Assembly (NCBI GenBank): GCA_034663685.1
Contig: JAXDJC010000285.1
Coordinates: 1 to 25,623 of the forward strand
Source: AC-37 sp034663685
GTDB lineage: Bacteria > Actinomycetota > Thermoleophilia > Solirubrobacterales > Thermoleophilaceae
Length of the DNA: 25,623 bases
Direction of reading: 5' to 3'
The notes under the pieces are model-generated. The model was not told the origin of the DNA and searched no databases. It was given only the letters and a program-made list of their open reading frames with translations. Shown here piece after piece: positions 1 to 6,609 of the stretch; position 1 is the stretch's first letter; every line of letters begins with the position of its first letter. Made by a program: the position numbers and the translations under genes.

Positions 1-1342
1 TGTGCGGGGTCTGCGGGAACATGTCGACCGGGCGCACGGTCCGGAGCTCGTACCCGGCGTCCACGATCTGGCGGGCGTTCGGGGCGAGCGTGGTCGGGTT
101 GCACGAGACGTAGACCACCCGCCGCGCCTCGGTCTCGAGCAGGCGCCGCACGATCTTGGCGCTCAGCCCGGCCCGGGGCGGGTCGACCACCACCACGTCC
201 GGCCTGCCCGCCTCCTCCACCAGCGGCCGCATCGCCGTGCGCACGTCGCCCGCGAAGAAGCGCGCGTTGTCGATCCCGTTGAGCTTGGCGTTCTCGATCG
301 CGTCCGCCACCGCGCGCTCGATCAGCTCCACGCCCACCACCTCGCCGGCGCGGGTGGCCATCGCCAGGGCGATCGTGCCGATCCCGCTGAAGAGGTCGAA
401 GACCTTCTCGCTCCCGCCGAGGCCGGCCAGCTCCACCGCGTTGCCGTAGAGCCGCTCGGCCATCTCGGTGTTGGTCTGGAAGAACGCCTCGGGGGAGATC
501 CGGAAGCGCAGGCCGTCGCCCAGCACGTCGATCCGCTCCTCGATCGCGCCGGCTCCGGACACCACGCGGGTGGTGCCCTCGCGGGTGGTCTCCGCCACGC
601 CGGCGGTGCGGGTCCAGAGGAAGCCGTCGGCACCCGCTGCCTCGGCCAGGTCGTCCGCGCGGAAGTCGCCGTCGCTCGTGACCACGCGCGCCTGGAGCAT
701 CCCGCCGCGGCGGCCCTCGCGCACAACGAGGTTGCGCAGGAAGCCGTCGTTCGAGCGGCGGTCGTAGCCGGACAGGCCCTCCGCGCGGCACCACGCCTTC
801 ACGCGCTCGCGCAGCGCGTCCACGCGCTCGGAGGCGAGGATGTCGTCGGTCACGTCGTCGATCTCGTTCCAGCGCCCCGGGCGGTGGAAGCCGAGCACGA
901 GCGAGCCGTCCTCGCCGGTACCGAACGAGTACTCGACCTTGTTCCGGTAGCGCCACTGCTCGACGGCGGGCAGGATCGGCTCGATCGGCGGCGACTCGAA
1001 GCGGCCGATCCGCTCGAGCGCCTCGCGCACCTGGTGCTCCTTCTCCGCCAGCTGGCGCTCGTACGGGAGCACCTGCCACGACGCGCCCGGGTGGGCGGCG
1101 CGCGGCTCCACGCGGTCGGGGCTCGGCTCGATCAGCTCGAGCGCGCGCGCCTCGCCGTAGTCGCGCTTGGCCTTGGTCACCCGCGCACGCAGCCGGTCGC
1201 CAGGCACTCCGCCCGTCACGAAGAGCACGTAGCCGTCGTGGCGGGCGATCCCGGTGCCCCCCTGCGCGAACGAGTCCACGACCAGCTCGAGCTCGGCGCC
1301 GCGCTGGGGCCGGGCGGCGCGGGCTGTGGGGGTTCCGGTCAC
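1..1342 (-). CDS. TrmA/RlmD-family (uracil-5-)-methyltransferase, C-terminus cut by window edge
   Basis: This is a SAM-dependent C5-methyluridine methyltransferase of the TrmA/RumA/RlmD family, acting on 23S rRNA or tRNA. Reading the minus strand from GTG at 1342 gives a TRAM-like N-terminus (ELVVDSFAQGGTGIAR), then WRYRNKVEYSFG, the SAM-binding stretch VFDLFSGIGTIALAMA, the motif DPPRAGL, and the catalytic-cysteine motif VSCNPTTLA. About 447 codons are visible and the frame is open to base 1, so probably only about ten C-terminal residues (including the usual catalytic Glu region) are missing. The region that in RlmD carries the [4Fe-4S] cysteines reads RVEPRAAHPGASWQ here and has no cysteine. 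It diverges from the M3-like peptidase gene with only 21 bp between starts. The GTG start is the first plausible one upstream of the TRAM domain. Family assignment is firm; the exact target uridine is not known. Confidence 0.93.
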   Translation of the reverse strand, partial: MTGTPTARAARPQRGAELELVVDSFAQGGTGIARHDGYVLFVTGGVPGDRLRARVTKAKRDYGEARALELIEPSPDRVEPRAAHPGASWQVLPYERQLAEKEHQVREALERIGRFESPPIEPILPAVEQWRYRNKVEYSFGTGEDGSLVLGFHRPGRWNEIDDVTDDILASERVDALRERVKAWCRAEGLSGYDRRSNDGFLRNLVVREGRRGGMLQARVVTSDGDFRADDLAEAAGADGFLWTRTAGVAETTREGTTRVVSGAGAIEERIDVLGDGLRFRISPEAFFQTNTEMAERLYGNAVELAGLGGSEKVFDLFSGIGTIALAMATRAGEVVGVELIERAVADAIENAKLNGIDNARFFAGDVRTAMRPLVEEAGRPDVVVVDPPRAGLSAKIVRRLLETEARRVVYVSCNPTTLAPNARQIVDAGYELRTVRPVDMFPQTPH

Positions 1343-1363
1343 CGGACCTATGCTGGCAGGCCC
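1343..1363. promoter_or_regulatory. 21-bp divergent promoter region with a single TA-rich element
   Basis: The whole interval between the divergent methyltransferase and peptidase starts is 21 bp. Its only AT-rich element is TATGCT at 1349-1354 on the plus strand, a TANNNT-type -10, nine bases before the GTG at 1364. On the minus strand the same bases read AGCATAGG, four bases before the GTG at 1342, so they could serve as an overlapping, weaker -10. No Shine-Dalgarno sequence fits in the space, so transcripts are likely leaderless or nearly so. This is inference from sequence. Confidence 0.5.
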
Positions 1364-2815
1364 GTGGACCTTGACCTCTACCGCGCCGAGGCCGAGGCCT
1401 TCTACGAGGAGATCGAGCGCGAGTACGTGCTCCACCTCTCCGGCCGCAAGGAGGGCTTCGAGCTGGAGGCGATCTACGACCGGCACGCCTCCCTCTTCAC
1501 GCGCGAGGCCGCCGACCGCCTGCGCGAGGCCGGCGCCCCGCGCGAGCTGGTGCGCTTTGCGGTCGAGGGGCTGTTCGGGCAGGCCACGAAGGGCGAGGCC
1601 GAGGAGCTGGCGCGGCGGGAGGCCGGCGCGAAGGTGGAGGTGGGCGGTGCCGAGCTGGGCTTCCGCGAGGCCTCCCCCGCGCAGGCGAACGAGATCGACC
1701 CGGAGCGGCGCGAGGCGCTCGAACGGGCGCGCCTCGACGTGACCGAGCGGGAGCTCAACCCGCTGCTGCTCCAGGCCCACGAGCGCGAGGCGGCGCTGGT
1801 GCGCGAGCTTGGCTGGGAGAGCACGGTGGCGATGGTGGAGGAGCTGTCCGGGATGGACCTGGGCGCGCTCGGCCGGCAGGCCGAGACGTTCCTCGCCGAC
1901 ACGGAGTCGATCTACGAGCCGCTCGTGGAGCCGCAGCTGCGCCGGCAGCTCGGCCACGGGCTCGACCGCCTGCGGCGGGCGGACATGCCCGCGTTCTTCC
2001 GCGCGCGCGGGTTCGACGACGCCTTTCCGGAGGATCGGCTGATCGCCTCGCTCGACCGCACGGTGGCCGGGCTGGGGATCGCGACCCCGGCCGTGGTGAT
2101 CGACGCCGAGCGGCGGCCCACCAAGTCGCCGCGCGCGTTCTGCGCGGCGGTCCGCGTGCCGGACGAGGTGCACCTGGTGATCGCGCCGATCGGCGGCCGC
2201 GACGACTACGAGGCGCTCATGCACGAGGCCGGGCACGCGTACCACTACTCGCACGTGGATCGGGCGCTGCCGTTCGAGCAGCGCCAGCTCGGCGACAACT
2301 CGGTCACGGAGGGCTACGCGTTCGCGATGCAGCACCTGGTGGCACAGGCCGAGTGGCTCGAGGACGTGATGGGCCTGGCCGACGCCGAGCCGGTGCTCGC
2401 GTTCGCGCAGGCCAACCGCGTGGTGTTCCTGCGCCGCTACTGCGCGAAGCTCGGCTACGAGCTGCGGCTGCACGGCGGCGGCCGCTCACCGGAGGAGAAC
2501 GCCGCGGACTACGCGCGCTCGCTCGGGTCAGCGGTGCGGGTCGAGTGGCCGCGCGCGACCTGGCTCTCCGACGTGGATCCGTTCTTCTACGCCGCCCGCT
2601 ACCTGCGGGCGTGGGCGTTCGAGACCCACCTGCGGCAGGTGCTCACGGGCCGCTTCGGCGAGCGCTGGTTCGCCGAGCCGGAGGCCGGTGAGCTGCTGCG
2701 CTCGCTATGGAGCCGCGGGCAGGCGAGCACCGCCGACGAGCTCCTCGCGGAGCTCACCGGCGAGCGCCTGGACCTGGGCGTGCTGGCCGCCGACCTGGCC
2801 GGCGAGCCCGCCTAG
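1364..2815 (+). CDS. M3-like zinc metallopeptidase (oligoendopeptidase-type)
   Basis: This 483-residue protein resembles zinc oligopeptidases of the M3 clan, which cleave short peptides in the cytoplasm. The zinc-binding motif HEAGH sits at about residues 287-291 inside ALMHEAGHAYHYSH, and the probable third ligand is Glu316 in SVTEGYAF, at the expected distance downstream. The N-terminal half is charged and helical, as in the family. It is shorter than typical PepF (about 600 residues). No signal peptide or membrane segment is visible. I chose the GTG at 1364 because the same frame upstream is antisense to the methyltransferase gene, and because a TATGCT -10 lies nine bases before it. It converges on the next gene with four bases between stop codons. 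Specific substrates cannot be read from the sequence. Confidence 0.88.
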   Translation: MDLDLYRAEAEAFYEEIEREYVLHLSGRKEGFELEAIYDRHASLFTREAADRLREAGAPRELVRFAVEGLFGQATKGEAEELARREAGAKVEVGGAELGFREASPAQANEIDPERREALERARLDVTERELNPLLLQAHEREAALVRELGWESTVAMVEELSGMDLGALGRQAETFLADTESIYEPLVEPQLRRQLGHGLDRLRRADMPAFFRARGFDDAFPEDRLIASLDRTVAGLGIATPAVVIDAERRPTKSPRAFCAAVRVPDEVHLVIAPIGGRDDYEALMHEAGHAYHYSHVDRALPFEQRQLGDNSVTEGYAFAMQHLVAQAEWLEDVMGLADAEPVLAFAQANRVVFLRRYCAKLGYELRLHGGGRSPEENAADYARSLGSAVRVEWPRATWLSDVDPFFYAARYLRAWAFETHLRQVLTGRFGERWFAEPEAGELLRSLWSRGQASTADELLAELTGERLDLGVLAADLAGEPA

Positions 2816-2819
2816 GTCA

Positions 2820-3713
2820 TCAGCTCAGCTTGCTCTCGATCGCGTCGAGCACCGACTTGCGGTTGGCGTTGCGCTTCTCGTAGTCGCGCACCTTGCGCAG
2901 CTCAGCGGGGGTGAGCCCGTCGAGCCGGGTCTGAACCTGCGCCGCGGTGAGGTCGTCGTATCCCAGGATCGGGAAGTTGGGCCCCACGCCGGCGATGCGG
3001 CGCGCGCGGTCGGCCTGGGCGAGCGCCGGATCCACCACGTCGCGAACCCGGCTCCGGCTGCGCTTGGCGGCCGTCCTGGCCTGCTTGCGCGCACCCTCCA
3101 CGGCGCCGCTGCCGCGCCCGAGCAGCTGCTCGAGGTCGCTCAGCACGTCGTTGGTCTGCTTGCGCCCGCGCTCGAGGAGCCCCTGGACGAGGTCCTGGGC
3201 GTCGTCCGCGGTCACGCGACCGCGCTTGACGGCATCGTCGAACGCCTCCTCGATCCGCTCGCGGCTGAGCATCACGATGTTCATCGGGGCAACGACTCCC
3301 TTGGCCAGCGCGTCGCGCAGCTCGGCGACCGACTTGCCGGAGAACTCCGTCCCGGTCGCCGACTCGGCGGCCTTCGTGGTCCTGCGCCCGGCCTTCTCCG
3401 CCTTCTGCTGACGAGCCCGAGCCTGGCCGCCCTTCTTGGCGGCGGCGCGGCGCTTGGTCTGCCCGCCCGAGCGCGAGCTGGTGGAGCCCGAGCTGCGCGA
3501 GCTCGTGCTGCGCGAGCTCGTGCTGCGGGAGCTCGCGGACTTCGTGCTGCGGGAGCTGGCGGACTTCGTGCTGCGGGAGCTCGCCGGCTTCTTGCGCGCG
3601 CTCGTGGAACGGGTCGACCCGGAGCCGCTGCTGCGGCTCCTCGAGCTCGACGAGCGGCGTCCGCCGGACGAACCCGACGATCCGCCTCTGGAACCACCCG
3701 ACGATGCAGCCAT
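2820..3713 (-). CDS. Ser/Arg-repeat basic protein with helical C-terminal domain
   Basis: This 297-residue protein has two parts. Residues 1 to about 115 are low complexity and rich in Ser, Arg, Gly and Lys, with repeats of the type KSASSRST and SSRSTSSRS, ending in a Lys/Ala-rich stretch (TKRRAAAKKG). The rest is helical and charged (from EFSGKSVAELRDALAKG through ERIEEAFDDAVKRGRVT), resembling phasin or PhaF/histone-H1-like proteins. A short C-terminal module (PILGYDDLTAAQVQTRLDGL, then KVRDYEKRNANRKSV) resembles a small domain I recall from other actinobacterial proteins. The strongly basic tail suggests binding to nucleic acid or to polyhydroxyalkanoate granules; neither is shown. Unlike most genes here it has a strong Shine-Dalgarno sequence. 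The start is the ATG at 3713. Confidence 0.85.
   Translation of the reverse strand: MAASSGGSRGGSSGSSGGRRSSSSRSRSSGSGSTRSTSARKKPASSRSTKSASSRSTKSASSRSTSSRSTSSRSSGSTSSRSGGQTKRRAAAKKGGQARARQQKAEKAGRRTTKAAESATGTEFSGKSVAELRDALAKGVVAPMNIVMLSRERIEEAFDDAVKRGRVTADDAQDLVQGLLERGRKQTNDVLSDLEQLLGRGSGAVEGARKQARTAAKRSRSRVRDVVDPALAQADRARRIAGVGPNFPILGYDDLTAAQVQTRLDGLTPAELRKVRDYEKRNANRKSVLDAIESKLS
3502..3588 (-). repeat. In-frame tandem repeats encoding the Ser/Arg tail
   Basis: Three adjacent 24-bp units occupy 3517-3540, 3541-3564 and 3565-3588, nearly identical and starting (plus strand) TTCGTGCTGCGGGAGCT or CTCGTGCTGCGGGAGCT. They are preceded by a 15-bp partial unit. Unit lengths are multiples of three, so copy changes keep the frame. 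On the coding (minus) strand they encode the KSASSRST-type repeats. Confidence 0.85.
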
Positions 3714-3717
3714 GTGT

Positions 3718-3729
3718 CTCCTCCTCCTT
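3718..3729 (-). promoter_or_regulatory. Strong Shine-Dalgarno of the Ser/Arg-repeat gene
   Basis: On the minus strand the sequence AAGGAGGAGGAG ends four bases before the ATG at 3713. This is the strongest ribosome binding site in the window and stands out because most other leading genes lack one. It implies a leadered mRNA for this gene, which may be highly expressed. Confidence 0.75.
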
Positions 3730-3751
3730 CGTGATGCGTGGGGGCCCGGGA

Positions 3752-4582
3752 CTATTCCACTTCAAACGCGGTGGTGACGTACGCGTGGTCCGAGAGGCGC
3801 AGCGCGCGGCCGTCGGCGCGGCGAAGCTCGGCGTGGCGAGCGACCGGCGGCCCCAGCGGGCGGGCGCCGCGGGCGAGCAGGTGGTCGATCGCGCCGGGCG
3901 GCGTCTCGCCGGCGAGACCGAAGCGCGTGCGCAGCTCGGCGAACGTCTCCGGCGCCCGCCGCGGGCGCAGGTTCAGGTCGCCGCCGTAGACGAGCGGCGT
4001 GCCCCCGGCCCAATCGACGGCCACCCGAGCCGCCTCGAGCACATCGGCGCGCGTGGCCTCGCCGCCGCCGGTGCTCGCGTGGAGGTTGGCCACCGCGAGT
4101 CGCGCTCCGCCGGGATGCGCGAGGAGTGCGAAGAGCATCGTGCGCCGCTCGGGCCGGCGCGCAAGCCGGCGGCGCCGGACCGTCTCGATCCGCCACGGTG
4201 GCCGCACGAGCAGCTGGTTGGAGCCGCCCCCGTTCGATGCGATCAGGTCGGGGTTGAGGCGTGCGAGCGCCGCGCGAGCGAACGCCGGCTCGTTGCGCGC
4301 GGTGAGGGCGGAGGCGCCGCTCGCTCCCGTCGCGAGGCAGAGCGGGCGCAGCCAGCGCGGCGGCGCCTCCTGGAGCAGCGCCACGTCCCATTCGAGCCCG
4401 CCGAGCAAGCGCCGGAACTCGCGATCGAGCGGCCGGTTGACCTGCGCGTGCGTGGCGTTTCGCTCCTCGGTGCGGAGCAGCCGCGAGCGCCAGGTGAGGA
4501 GCGCCGGGTCCGGTGGGTGGTCGCGCCCGTGGAACAGGTTCCAGGTGAGAGCCCGGACTACGATCCCCGGGTGACGCGTCAC
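3752..4582 (-). CDS. Endonuclease/exonuclease/phosphatase (EEP) family protein
   Basis: The protein has the ordered motifs of the EEP/DNase I-like fold: TWNLFHGRD near the N-terminus (metal/active-site Asn about residue 15), ALLQEAPPRW (catalytic Glu about 72), VANLHAS, VYGGDLNLRPR (GDxN), GAIDHLL, and the terminal LSDHAYV. Members hydrolyse phosphodiester or phosphomonoester bonds in nucleic acids, lipids or inositol phosphates; the substrate cannot be told here. Length is 276 residues and there is no clear signal peptide. The last good upstream start codon is GTG at 4582, which places the gene's first 12 bases inside the argF start, on the opposite strand. A GGTGAGG sequence lies only two bases before this GTG, which is unusually close, so the exact start is less certain than the gene. 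Confidence 0.85.
   Translation of the reverse strand: MTRHPGIVVRALTWNLFHGRDHPPDPALLTWRSRLLRTEERNATHAQVNRPLDREFRRLLGGLEWDVALLQEAPPRWLRPLCLATGASGASALTARNEPAFARAALARLNPDLIASNGGGSNQLLVRPPWRIETVRRRRLARRPERRTMLFALLAHPGGARLAVANLHASTGGGEATRADVLEAARVAVDWAGGTPLVYGGDLNLRPRRAPETFAELRTRFGLAGETPPGAIDHLLARGARPLGPPVARHAELRRADGRALRLSDHAYVTTAFEVE
4559..4564 (+). promoter_or_regulatory. Probable -10 element of argF (leaderless)
   Basis: TACGAT matches TANNNT and ends six bases before the argF GTG at 4571, the spacing expected when transcription begins at the start codon. No purine-rich ribosome binding site is close to the GTG. No convincing -35 is seen. Confidence 0.5.
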
Positions 4583-5452
4583 TTCCTCACCGGCCGGGAG
4601 CTTACGGCCGACGAGCTCACCGCCGTGCTCGACCGAGCGGAGCAGCTCAAGCGCGCGCGGGGGGCGTCGCGGGCGCTCGAGGGGCGCAGCGTGGCGATCG
4701 TGTTCGAGAAGCCGTCCACGCGCACGCGCGTGTCGTTCGAGGTCGGGATCCGCGAGCTGGGCGGACACGCGGTGGTGCTCCGCGAGGGCGAGACGCAGCT
4801 CGCGCGCGGCGAGTCGCTGCGGGACTTCGCGCTGGTGCTGTCGCGGATGGTCGCGGCGATCGGGATCCGGACCGGGCCCGACGAGACGCTCGAGGAGCTG
4901 GCCCGCCACTCGAGCGTGCCCGTGTTCAACATGCTCTCGGCCGGGCACCACCCGTGCCAGGCGCTCGCCGACCTGCTCACGCTGCGCGAGCGCTTCGGCG
5001 AGCTGCGCGGGCTCAAGCTCGCCTACGTGGGCGACGGCAACAACGTGACCCACTCCCTGATGGTGCTCGGCGCGCTGGCCGGGGTGGAGGTGGTGGCCGC
5101 CACGCCCGACGAGCTGCGCCCGGACGCTGCGATCGTGGAGGCCTCCGGCGCCACCGTGATCCGCGACGCGGCCACGGCCGCCGACGGCGCGCACGCGGTC
5201 TACACCGACGTGTGGGTGAGCATGGGCGACGAGGACTCGGACACCAAGCGCGCACTGCTCGAGCCCTACCGGCTCGACGAGGCGCTGATGGAACGCGCGC
5301 GCCCCGACGCGATCGCGTTGCACTGCCTTCCCGCGCACCCGGGCGAGGAGATCTCGGAGGGCGTGCTGTACGGGCCGCGATCGGCGATCTGGGACCAGGC
5401 GGAGAACCGCCTGCACGCGCAGAAGGCGCTGCTGGAGCTGCTCGTTTCGTAG
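4571..5452 (+). CDS. argF: Ornithine carbamoyltransferase
   Basis: This enzyme transfers the carbamoyl group of carbamoyl phosphate to ornithine to make citrulline in arginine biosynthesis. The 293-residue protein has the carbamoyl-phosphate motif STRTR (residues 49-53), the HPCQALADLLT motif, the ornithine-binding segment DVWVSMGDED, and HCLPAH near the C-terminus. The SMG segment distinguishes it from aspartate carbamoyltransferase. The length is usual for the family or slightly short. The start GTG at 4571 follows a -10-like TACGAT and directly precedes the conserved HFLTG segment. It stands alone, with no other arg gene next to it. Its first 12 bases, GTGACGCGTCAC, are a perfect palindrome shared with the start of the divergent EEP gene. 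Confidence 0.96.
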   Translation: MTRHFLTGRELTADELTAVLDRAEQLKRARGASRALEGRSVAIVFEKPSTRTRVSFEVGIRELGGHAVVLREGETQLARGESLRDFALVLSRMVAAIGIRTGPDETLEELARHSSVPVFNMLSAGHHPCQALADLLTLRERFGELRGLKLAYVGDGNNVTHSLMVLGALAGVEVVAATPDELRPDAAIVEASGATVIRDAATAADGAHAVYTDVWVSMGDEDSDTKRALLEPYRLDEALMERARPDAIALHCLPAHPGEEISEGVLYGPRSAIWDQAENRLHAQKALLELLVS

Positions 5453-5460
5453 GGTCCGTG

Positions 5461-5474
5461 CCCCCATTCGGGGG
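5461..5474 (+). terminator. Short GC hairpin after argF
   Basis: CCCCC-ATTC-GGGGG forms a five-base-pair stem with a four-base loop, beginning nine bases after the argF stop codon. There is no T-tract, so it would be at best a weak intrinsic terminator. Confidence 0.25.
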
Positions 5475-5492
5475 ATCGACCGGGGCGACCGC

Positions 5493-6038
5493 GTGCCTTT
5501 CAATGGACGGGTGGCGGCAATAGGCGACGCGGCGGAGCTCGAGCGCAAGTACCGGCTTGCCTACGAGGAGGGCGTACGGGCGCTCTCGCAGCAGCAGGCG
5601 GTCGTCGACGGCTACCGCACTCGCGCCGGTGTGACGCTGTCCGCGACCGCAGTCGCCACATCCTTCTTCGGCAGCCAGGCGCTCACCGGCTCGGGCCTCG
5701 ACACCTGGAGCTGGATCGCGATCGTCGTGTTCGTGGGGGTCGGGGTGACGTTGCTGGCGGTCATGACGCCCGGACGGCTCAGGAACCTCCTCGGCCCTGG
5801 GCAGGCGCGCGAGGGACTCGCGGGCTTCGTGGCCAGCCCGGTGATCCTGATTGAGGGCTACTTCGAATCGGACCCGCCGCGCACTCTTGCCCAGACCTAC
5901 CGCGACGTGGCGCTTCATATGGAGGCTCATTGGGAGCGCAACGAGGCGGTGCTCGTTCGGCGGATCGACCAGCGCTTTCGCCTCGCCTCGGTTCTGCTGA
6001 TCGGTGAGATCGCCGCATGGGTGATCGATCTGGCGTGA
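5493..6038 (+). CDS. Small membrane protein of unknown function
   Basis: I cannot assign a function to this 181-residue protein. The first 45 residues are charged and helical (AAELERKYRLAYEEGVRALS). They are followed by a hydrophobic stretch at about 47-67 (VTLSATAVATSFFG), a second, clear membrane segment at about 74-92 (WIAIVVFVGVGVTLLAV), a soluble loop, and a third hydrophobic segment at the C-terminus (SVLLIGEIAAWVIDL). The pattern of a short coiled N-terminus plus two or three membrane helices recalls a group of actinobacterial hypothetical proteins. GTG at 5493 is the outermost start; GTG at 5511 is a possible internal alternative. It lies 40 bp after argF on the same strand and no strong promoter is evident. 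Confidence 0.72.
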   Translation: MPFNGRVAAIGDAAELERKYRLAYEEGVRALSQQQAVVDGYRTRAGVTLSATAVATSFFGSQALTGSGLDTWSWIAIVVFVGVGVTLLAVMTPGRLRNLLGPGQAREGLAGFVASPVILIEGYFESDPPRTLAQTYRDVALHMEAHWERNEAVLVRRIDQRFRLASVLLIGEIAAWVIDLA

Positions 6039-6045
6039 ACGGGAC

Positions 6046-6051
6046 TAGGCT
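6046..6051 (+). promoter_or_regulatory. Probable -10 of the 22-residue ORF
   Basis: TAGGCT (TANNNT type) ends seven bases before the GTG at 6059, the same geometry as at other genes in the window. Confidence 0.4.
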
Positions 6052-6058
6052 TGCCCGT

Positions 6059-6127
6059 GTGAACGATCGTCCCAAGCCTGACGGGCCCGACCCGATTCGC
6101 GACCCCGCGCCGCGGCTCCCCCGCTAG
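6059..6127 (+). CDS. Putative 22-residue Pro/Asp-rich leaderless peptide
   Basis: A GTG-initiated ORF of 22 codons encodes a Pro-, Asp- and Arg-rich peptide (begins VNDRPKPDGP, ends DPAPRLPR). Three things argue for a real gene: a TANNNT -10 (TAGGCT) seven bases upstream, strong third-position GC as in neighbouring genes, and a TAG stop that shares the CTAG palindrome with the stop of the convergent SnoaL-like gene, as two certain genes do at 13190-13193. It has no membrane segment or recognisable motif. No function can be proposed. Short ORFs of this kind are usually left out of automatic annotation; a chance ORF remains possible. Confidence 0.4.
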   Translation: MNDRPKPDGPDPIRDPAPRLPR

Positions 6128-6609
6128 GCGCGGGCGCGCAGGCCGAAGCCGCGCACGATCATCAGCGCCGACTCCGCGAGGCTTCCCCGTGAGGGCAGCA
6201 GGCCGAGCTGGATGGCCGCGTCGTAGAGGTCGAAGAAGCCGCGCGCGCGGCGCACGCGGCCGTCGGCGACCTCGAGGTAGTGCACGCCCTGGACCACCAC
6301 GAAGCGGTTGCTCGCCGGGATGGCGGCGATCGAGCCGCGGTGGGTGCCGAGCAGCTTCCAGGGCACGCAGGCGAACGCCCCCTCGGTGACCGCCTGGCCG
6401 ACGGCCTCGATGCGGAGGTCCGGGAGCGCGTTGCGGAGCACACCGGCGTGCTCGGCGAGGGCGTCGAGGCCGGCGAGCGGCTCCCGCGCCACCGGGTCCT
6501 CGTACTGGACTCCGGCCGAGCAGCAGGCGGCGAACGAGGAGCGGGTGCCCTCGCTCCACGCCGTGCGCCAGCGCGACGCCAGCCCCTCCACGAGCGACTC
6601 GCCGGTCAC
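6124..6609 (-). CDS. SnoaL/NTF2-like protein at the end of the thi operon
   Basis: This 161-residue protein has the cone-shaped NTF2/SnoaL pattern: an N-terminal helix (LASRWRTAWSEGTRSSFAAC), then VQYEDPVAREPLAGLDALAE, then strands such as FVVVQGVHYLEVADGRVRRA and the helix GFFDLYDAAIQLGLL. Members are small ligand-binding proteins or isomerase/hydrolase-like enzymes, and the family fold alone gives no substrate. The GTG start at 6609 overlaps the thiG stop by four bases (GTGA), so translation is probably coupled to thiG and expression falls under the upstream TPP riboswitch. That context suggests a role tied to thiamin or the thiazole branch, which is inference. Its stop shares CTAG with the convergent short ORF. 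Confidence 0.8.
   Translation of the reverse strand: MTGESLVEGLASRWRTAWSEGTRSSFAACCSAGVQYEDPVAREPLAGLDALAEHAGVLRNALPDLRIEAVGQAVTEGAFACVPWKLLGTHRGSIAAIPASNRFVVVQGVHYLEVADGRVRRARGFFDLYDAAIQLGLLPSRGSLAESALMIVRGFGLRARA

Noticed and set aside
2..1363. Long plus-strand open frame continuous with the M3-like peptidase
   Set aside because: It is antisense to a convincing TrmA/RlmD-family gene on the minus strand, and its protein has no domain match. High GC at third positions keeps the opposite frame open.
3502..3588. Possible CRISPR-like repeats
   Set aside because: The 24-bp units are adjacent without spacers, lie in one coding frame and encode Ser/Arg repeats.
3704..4570. Plus-strand open frame fused in phase to argF
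   Set aside because: It is antisense to the EEP-family gene. The true argF begins at GTG 4571, just before the conserved HFLTG start.
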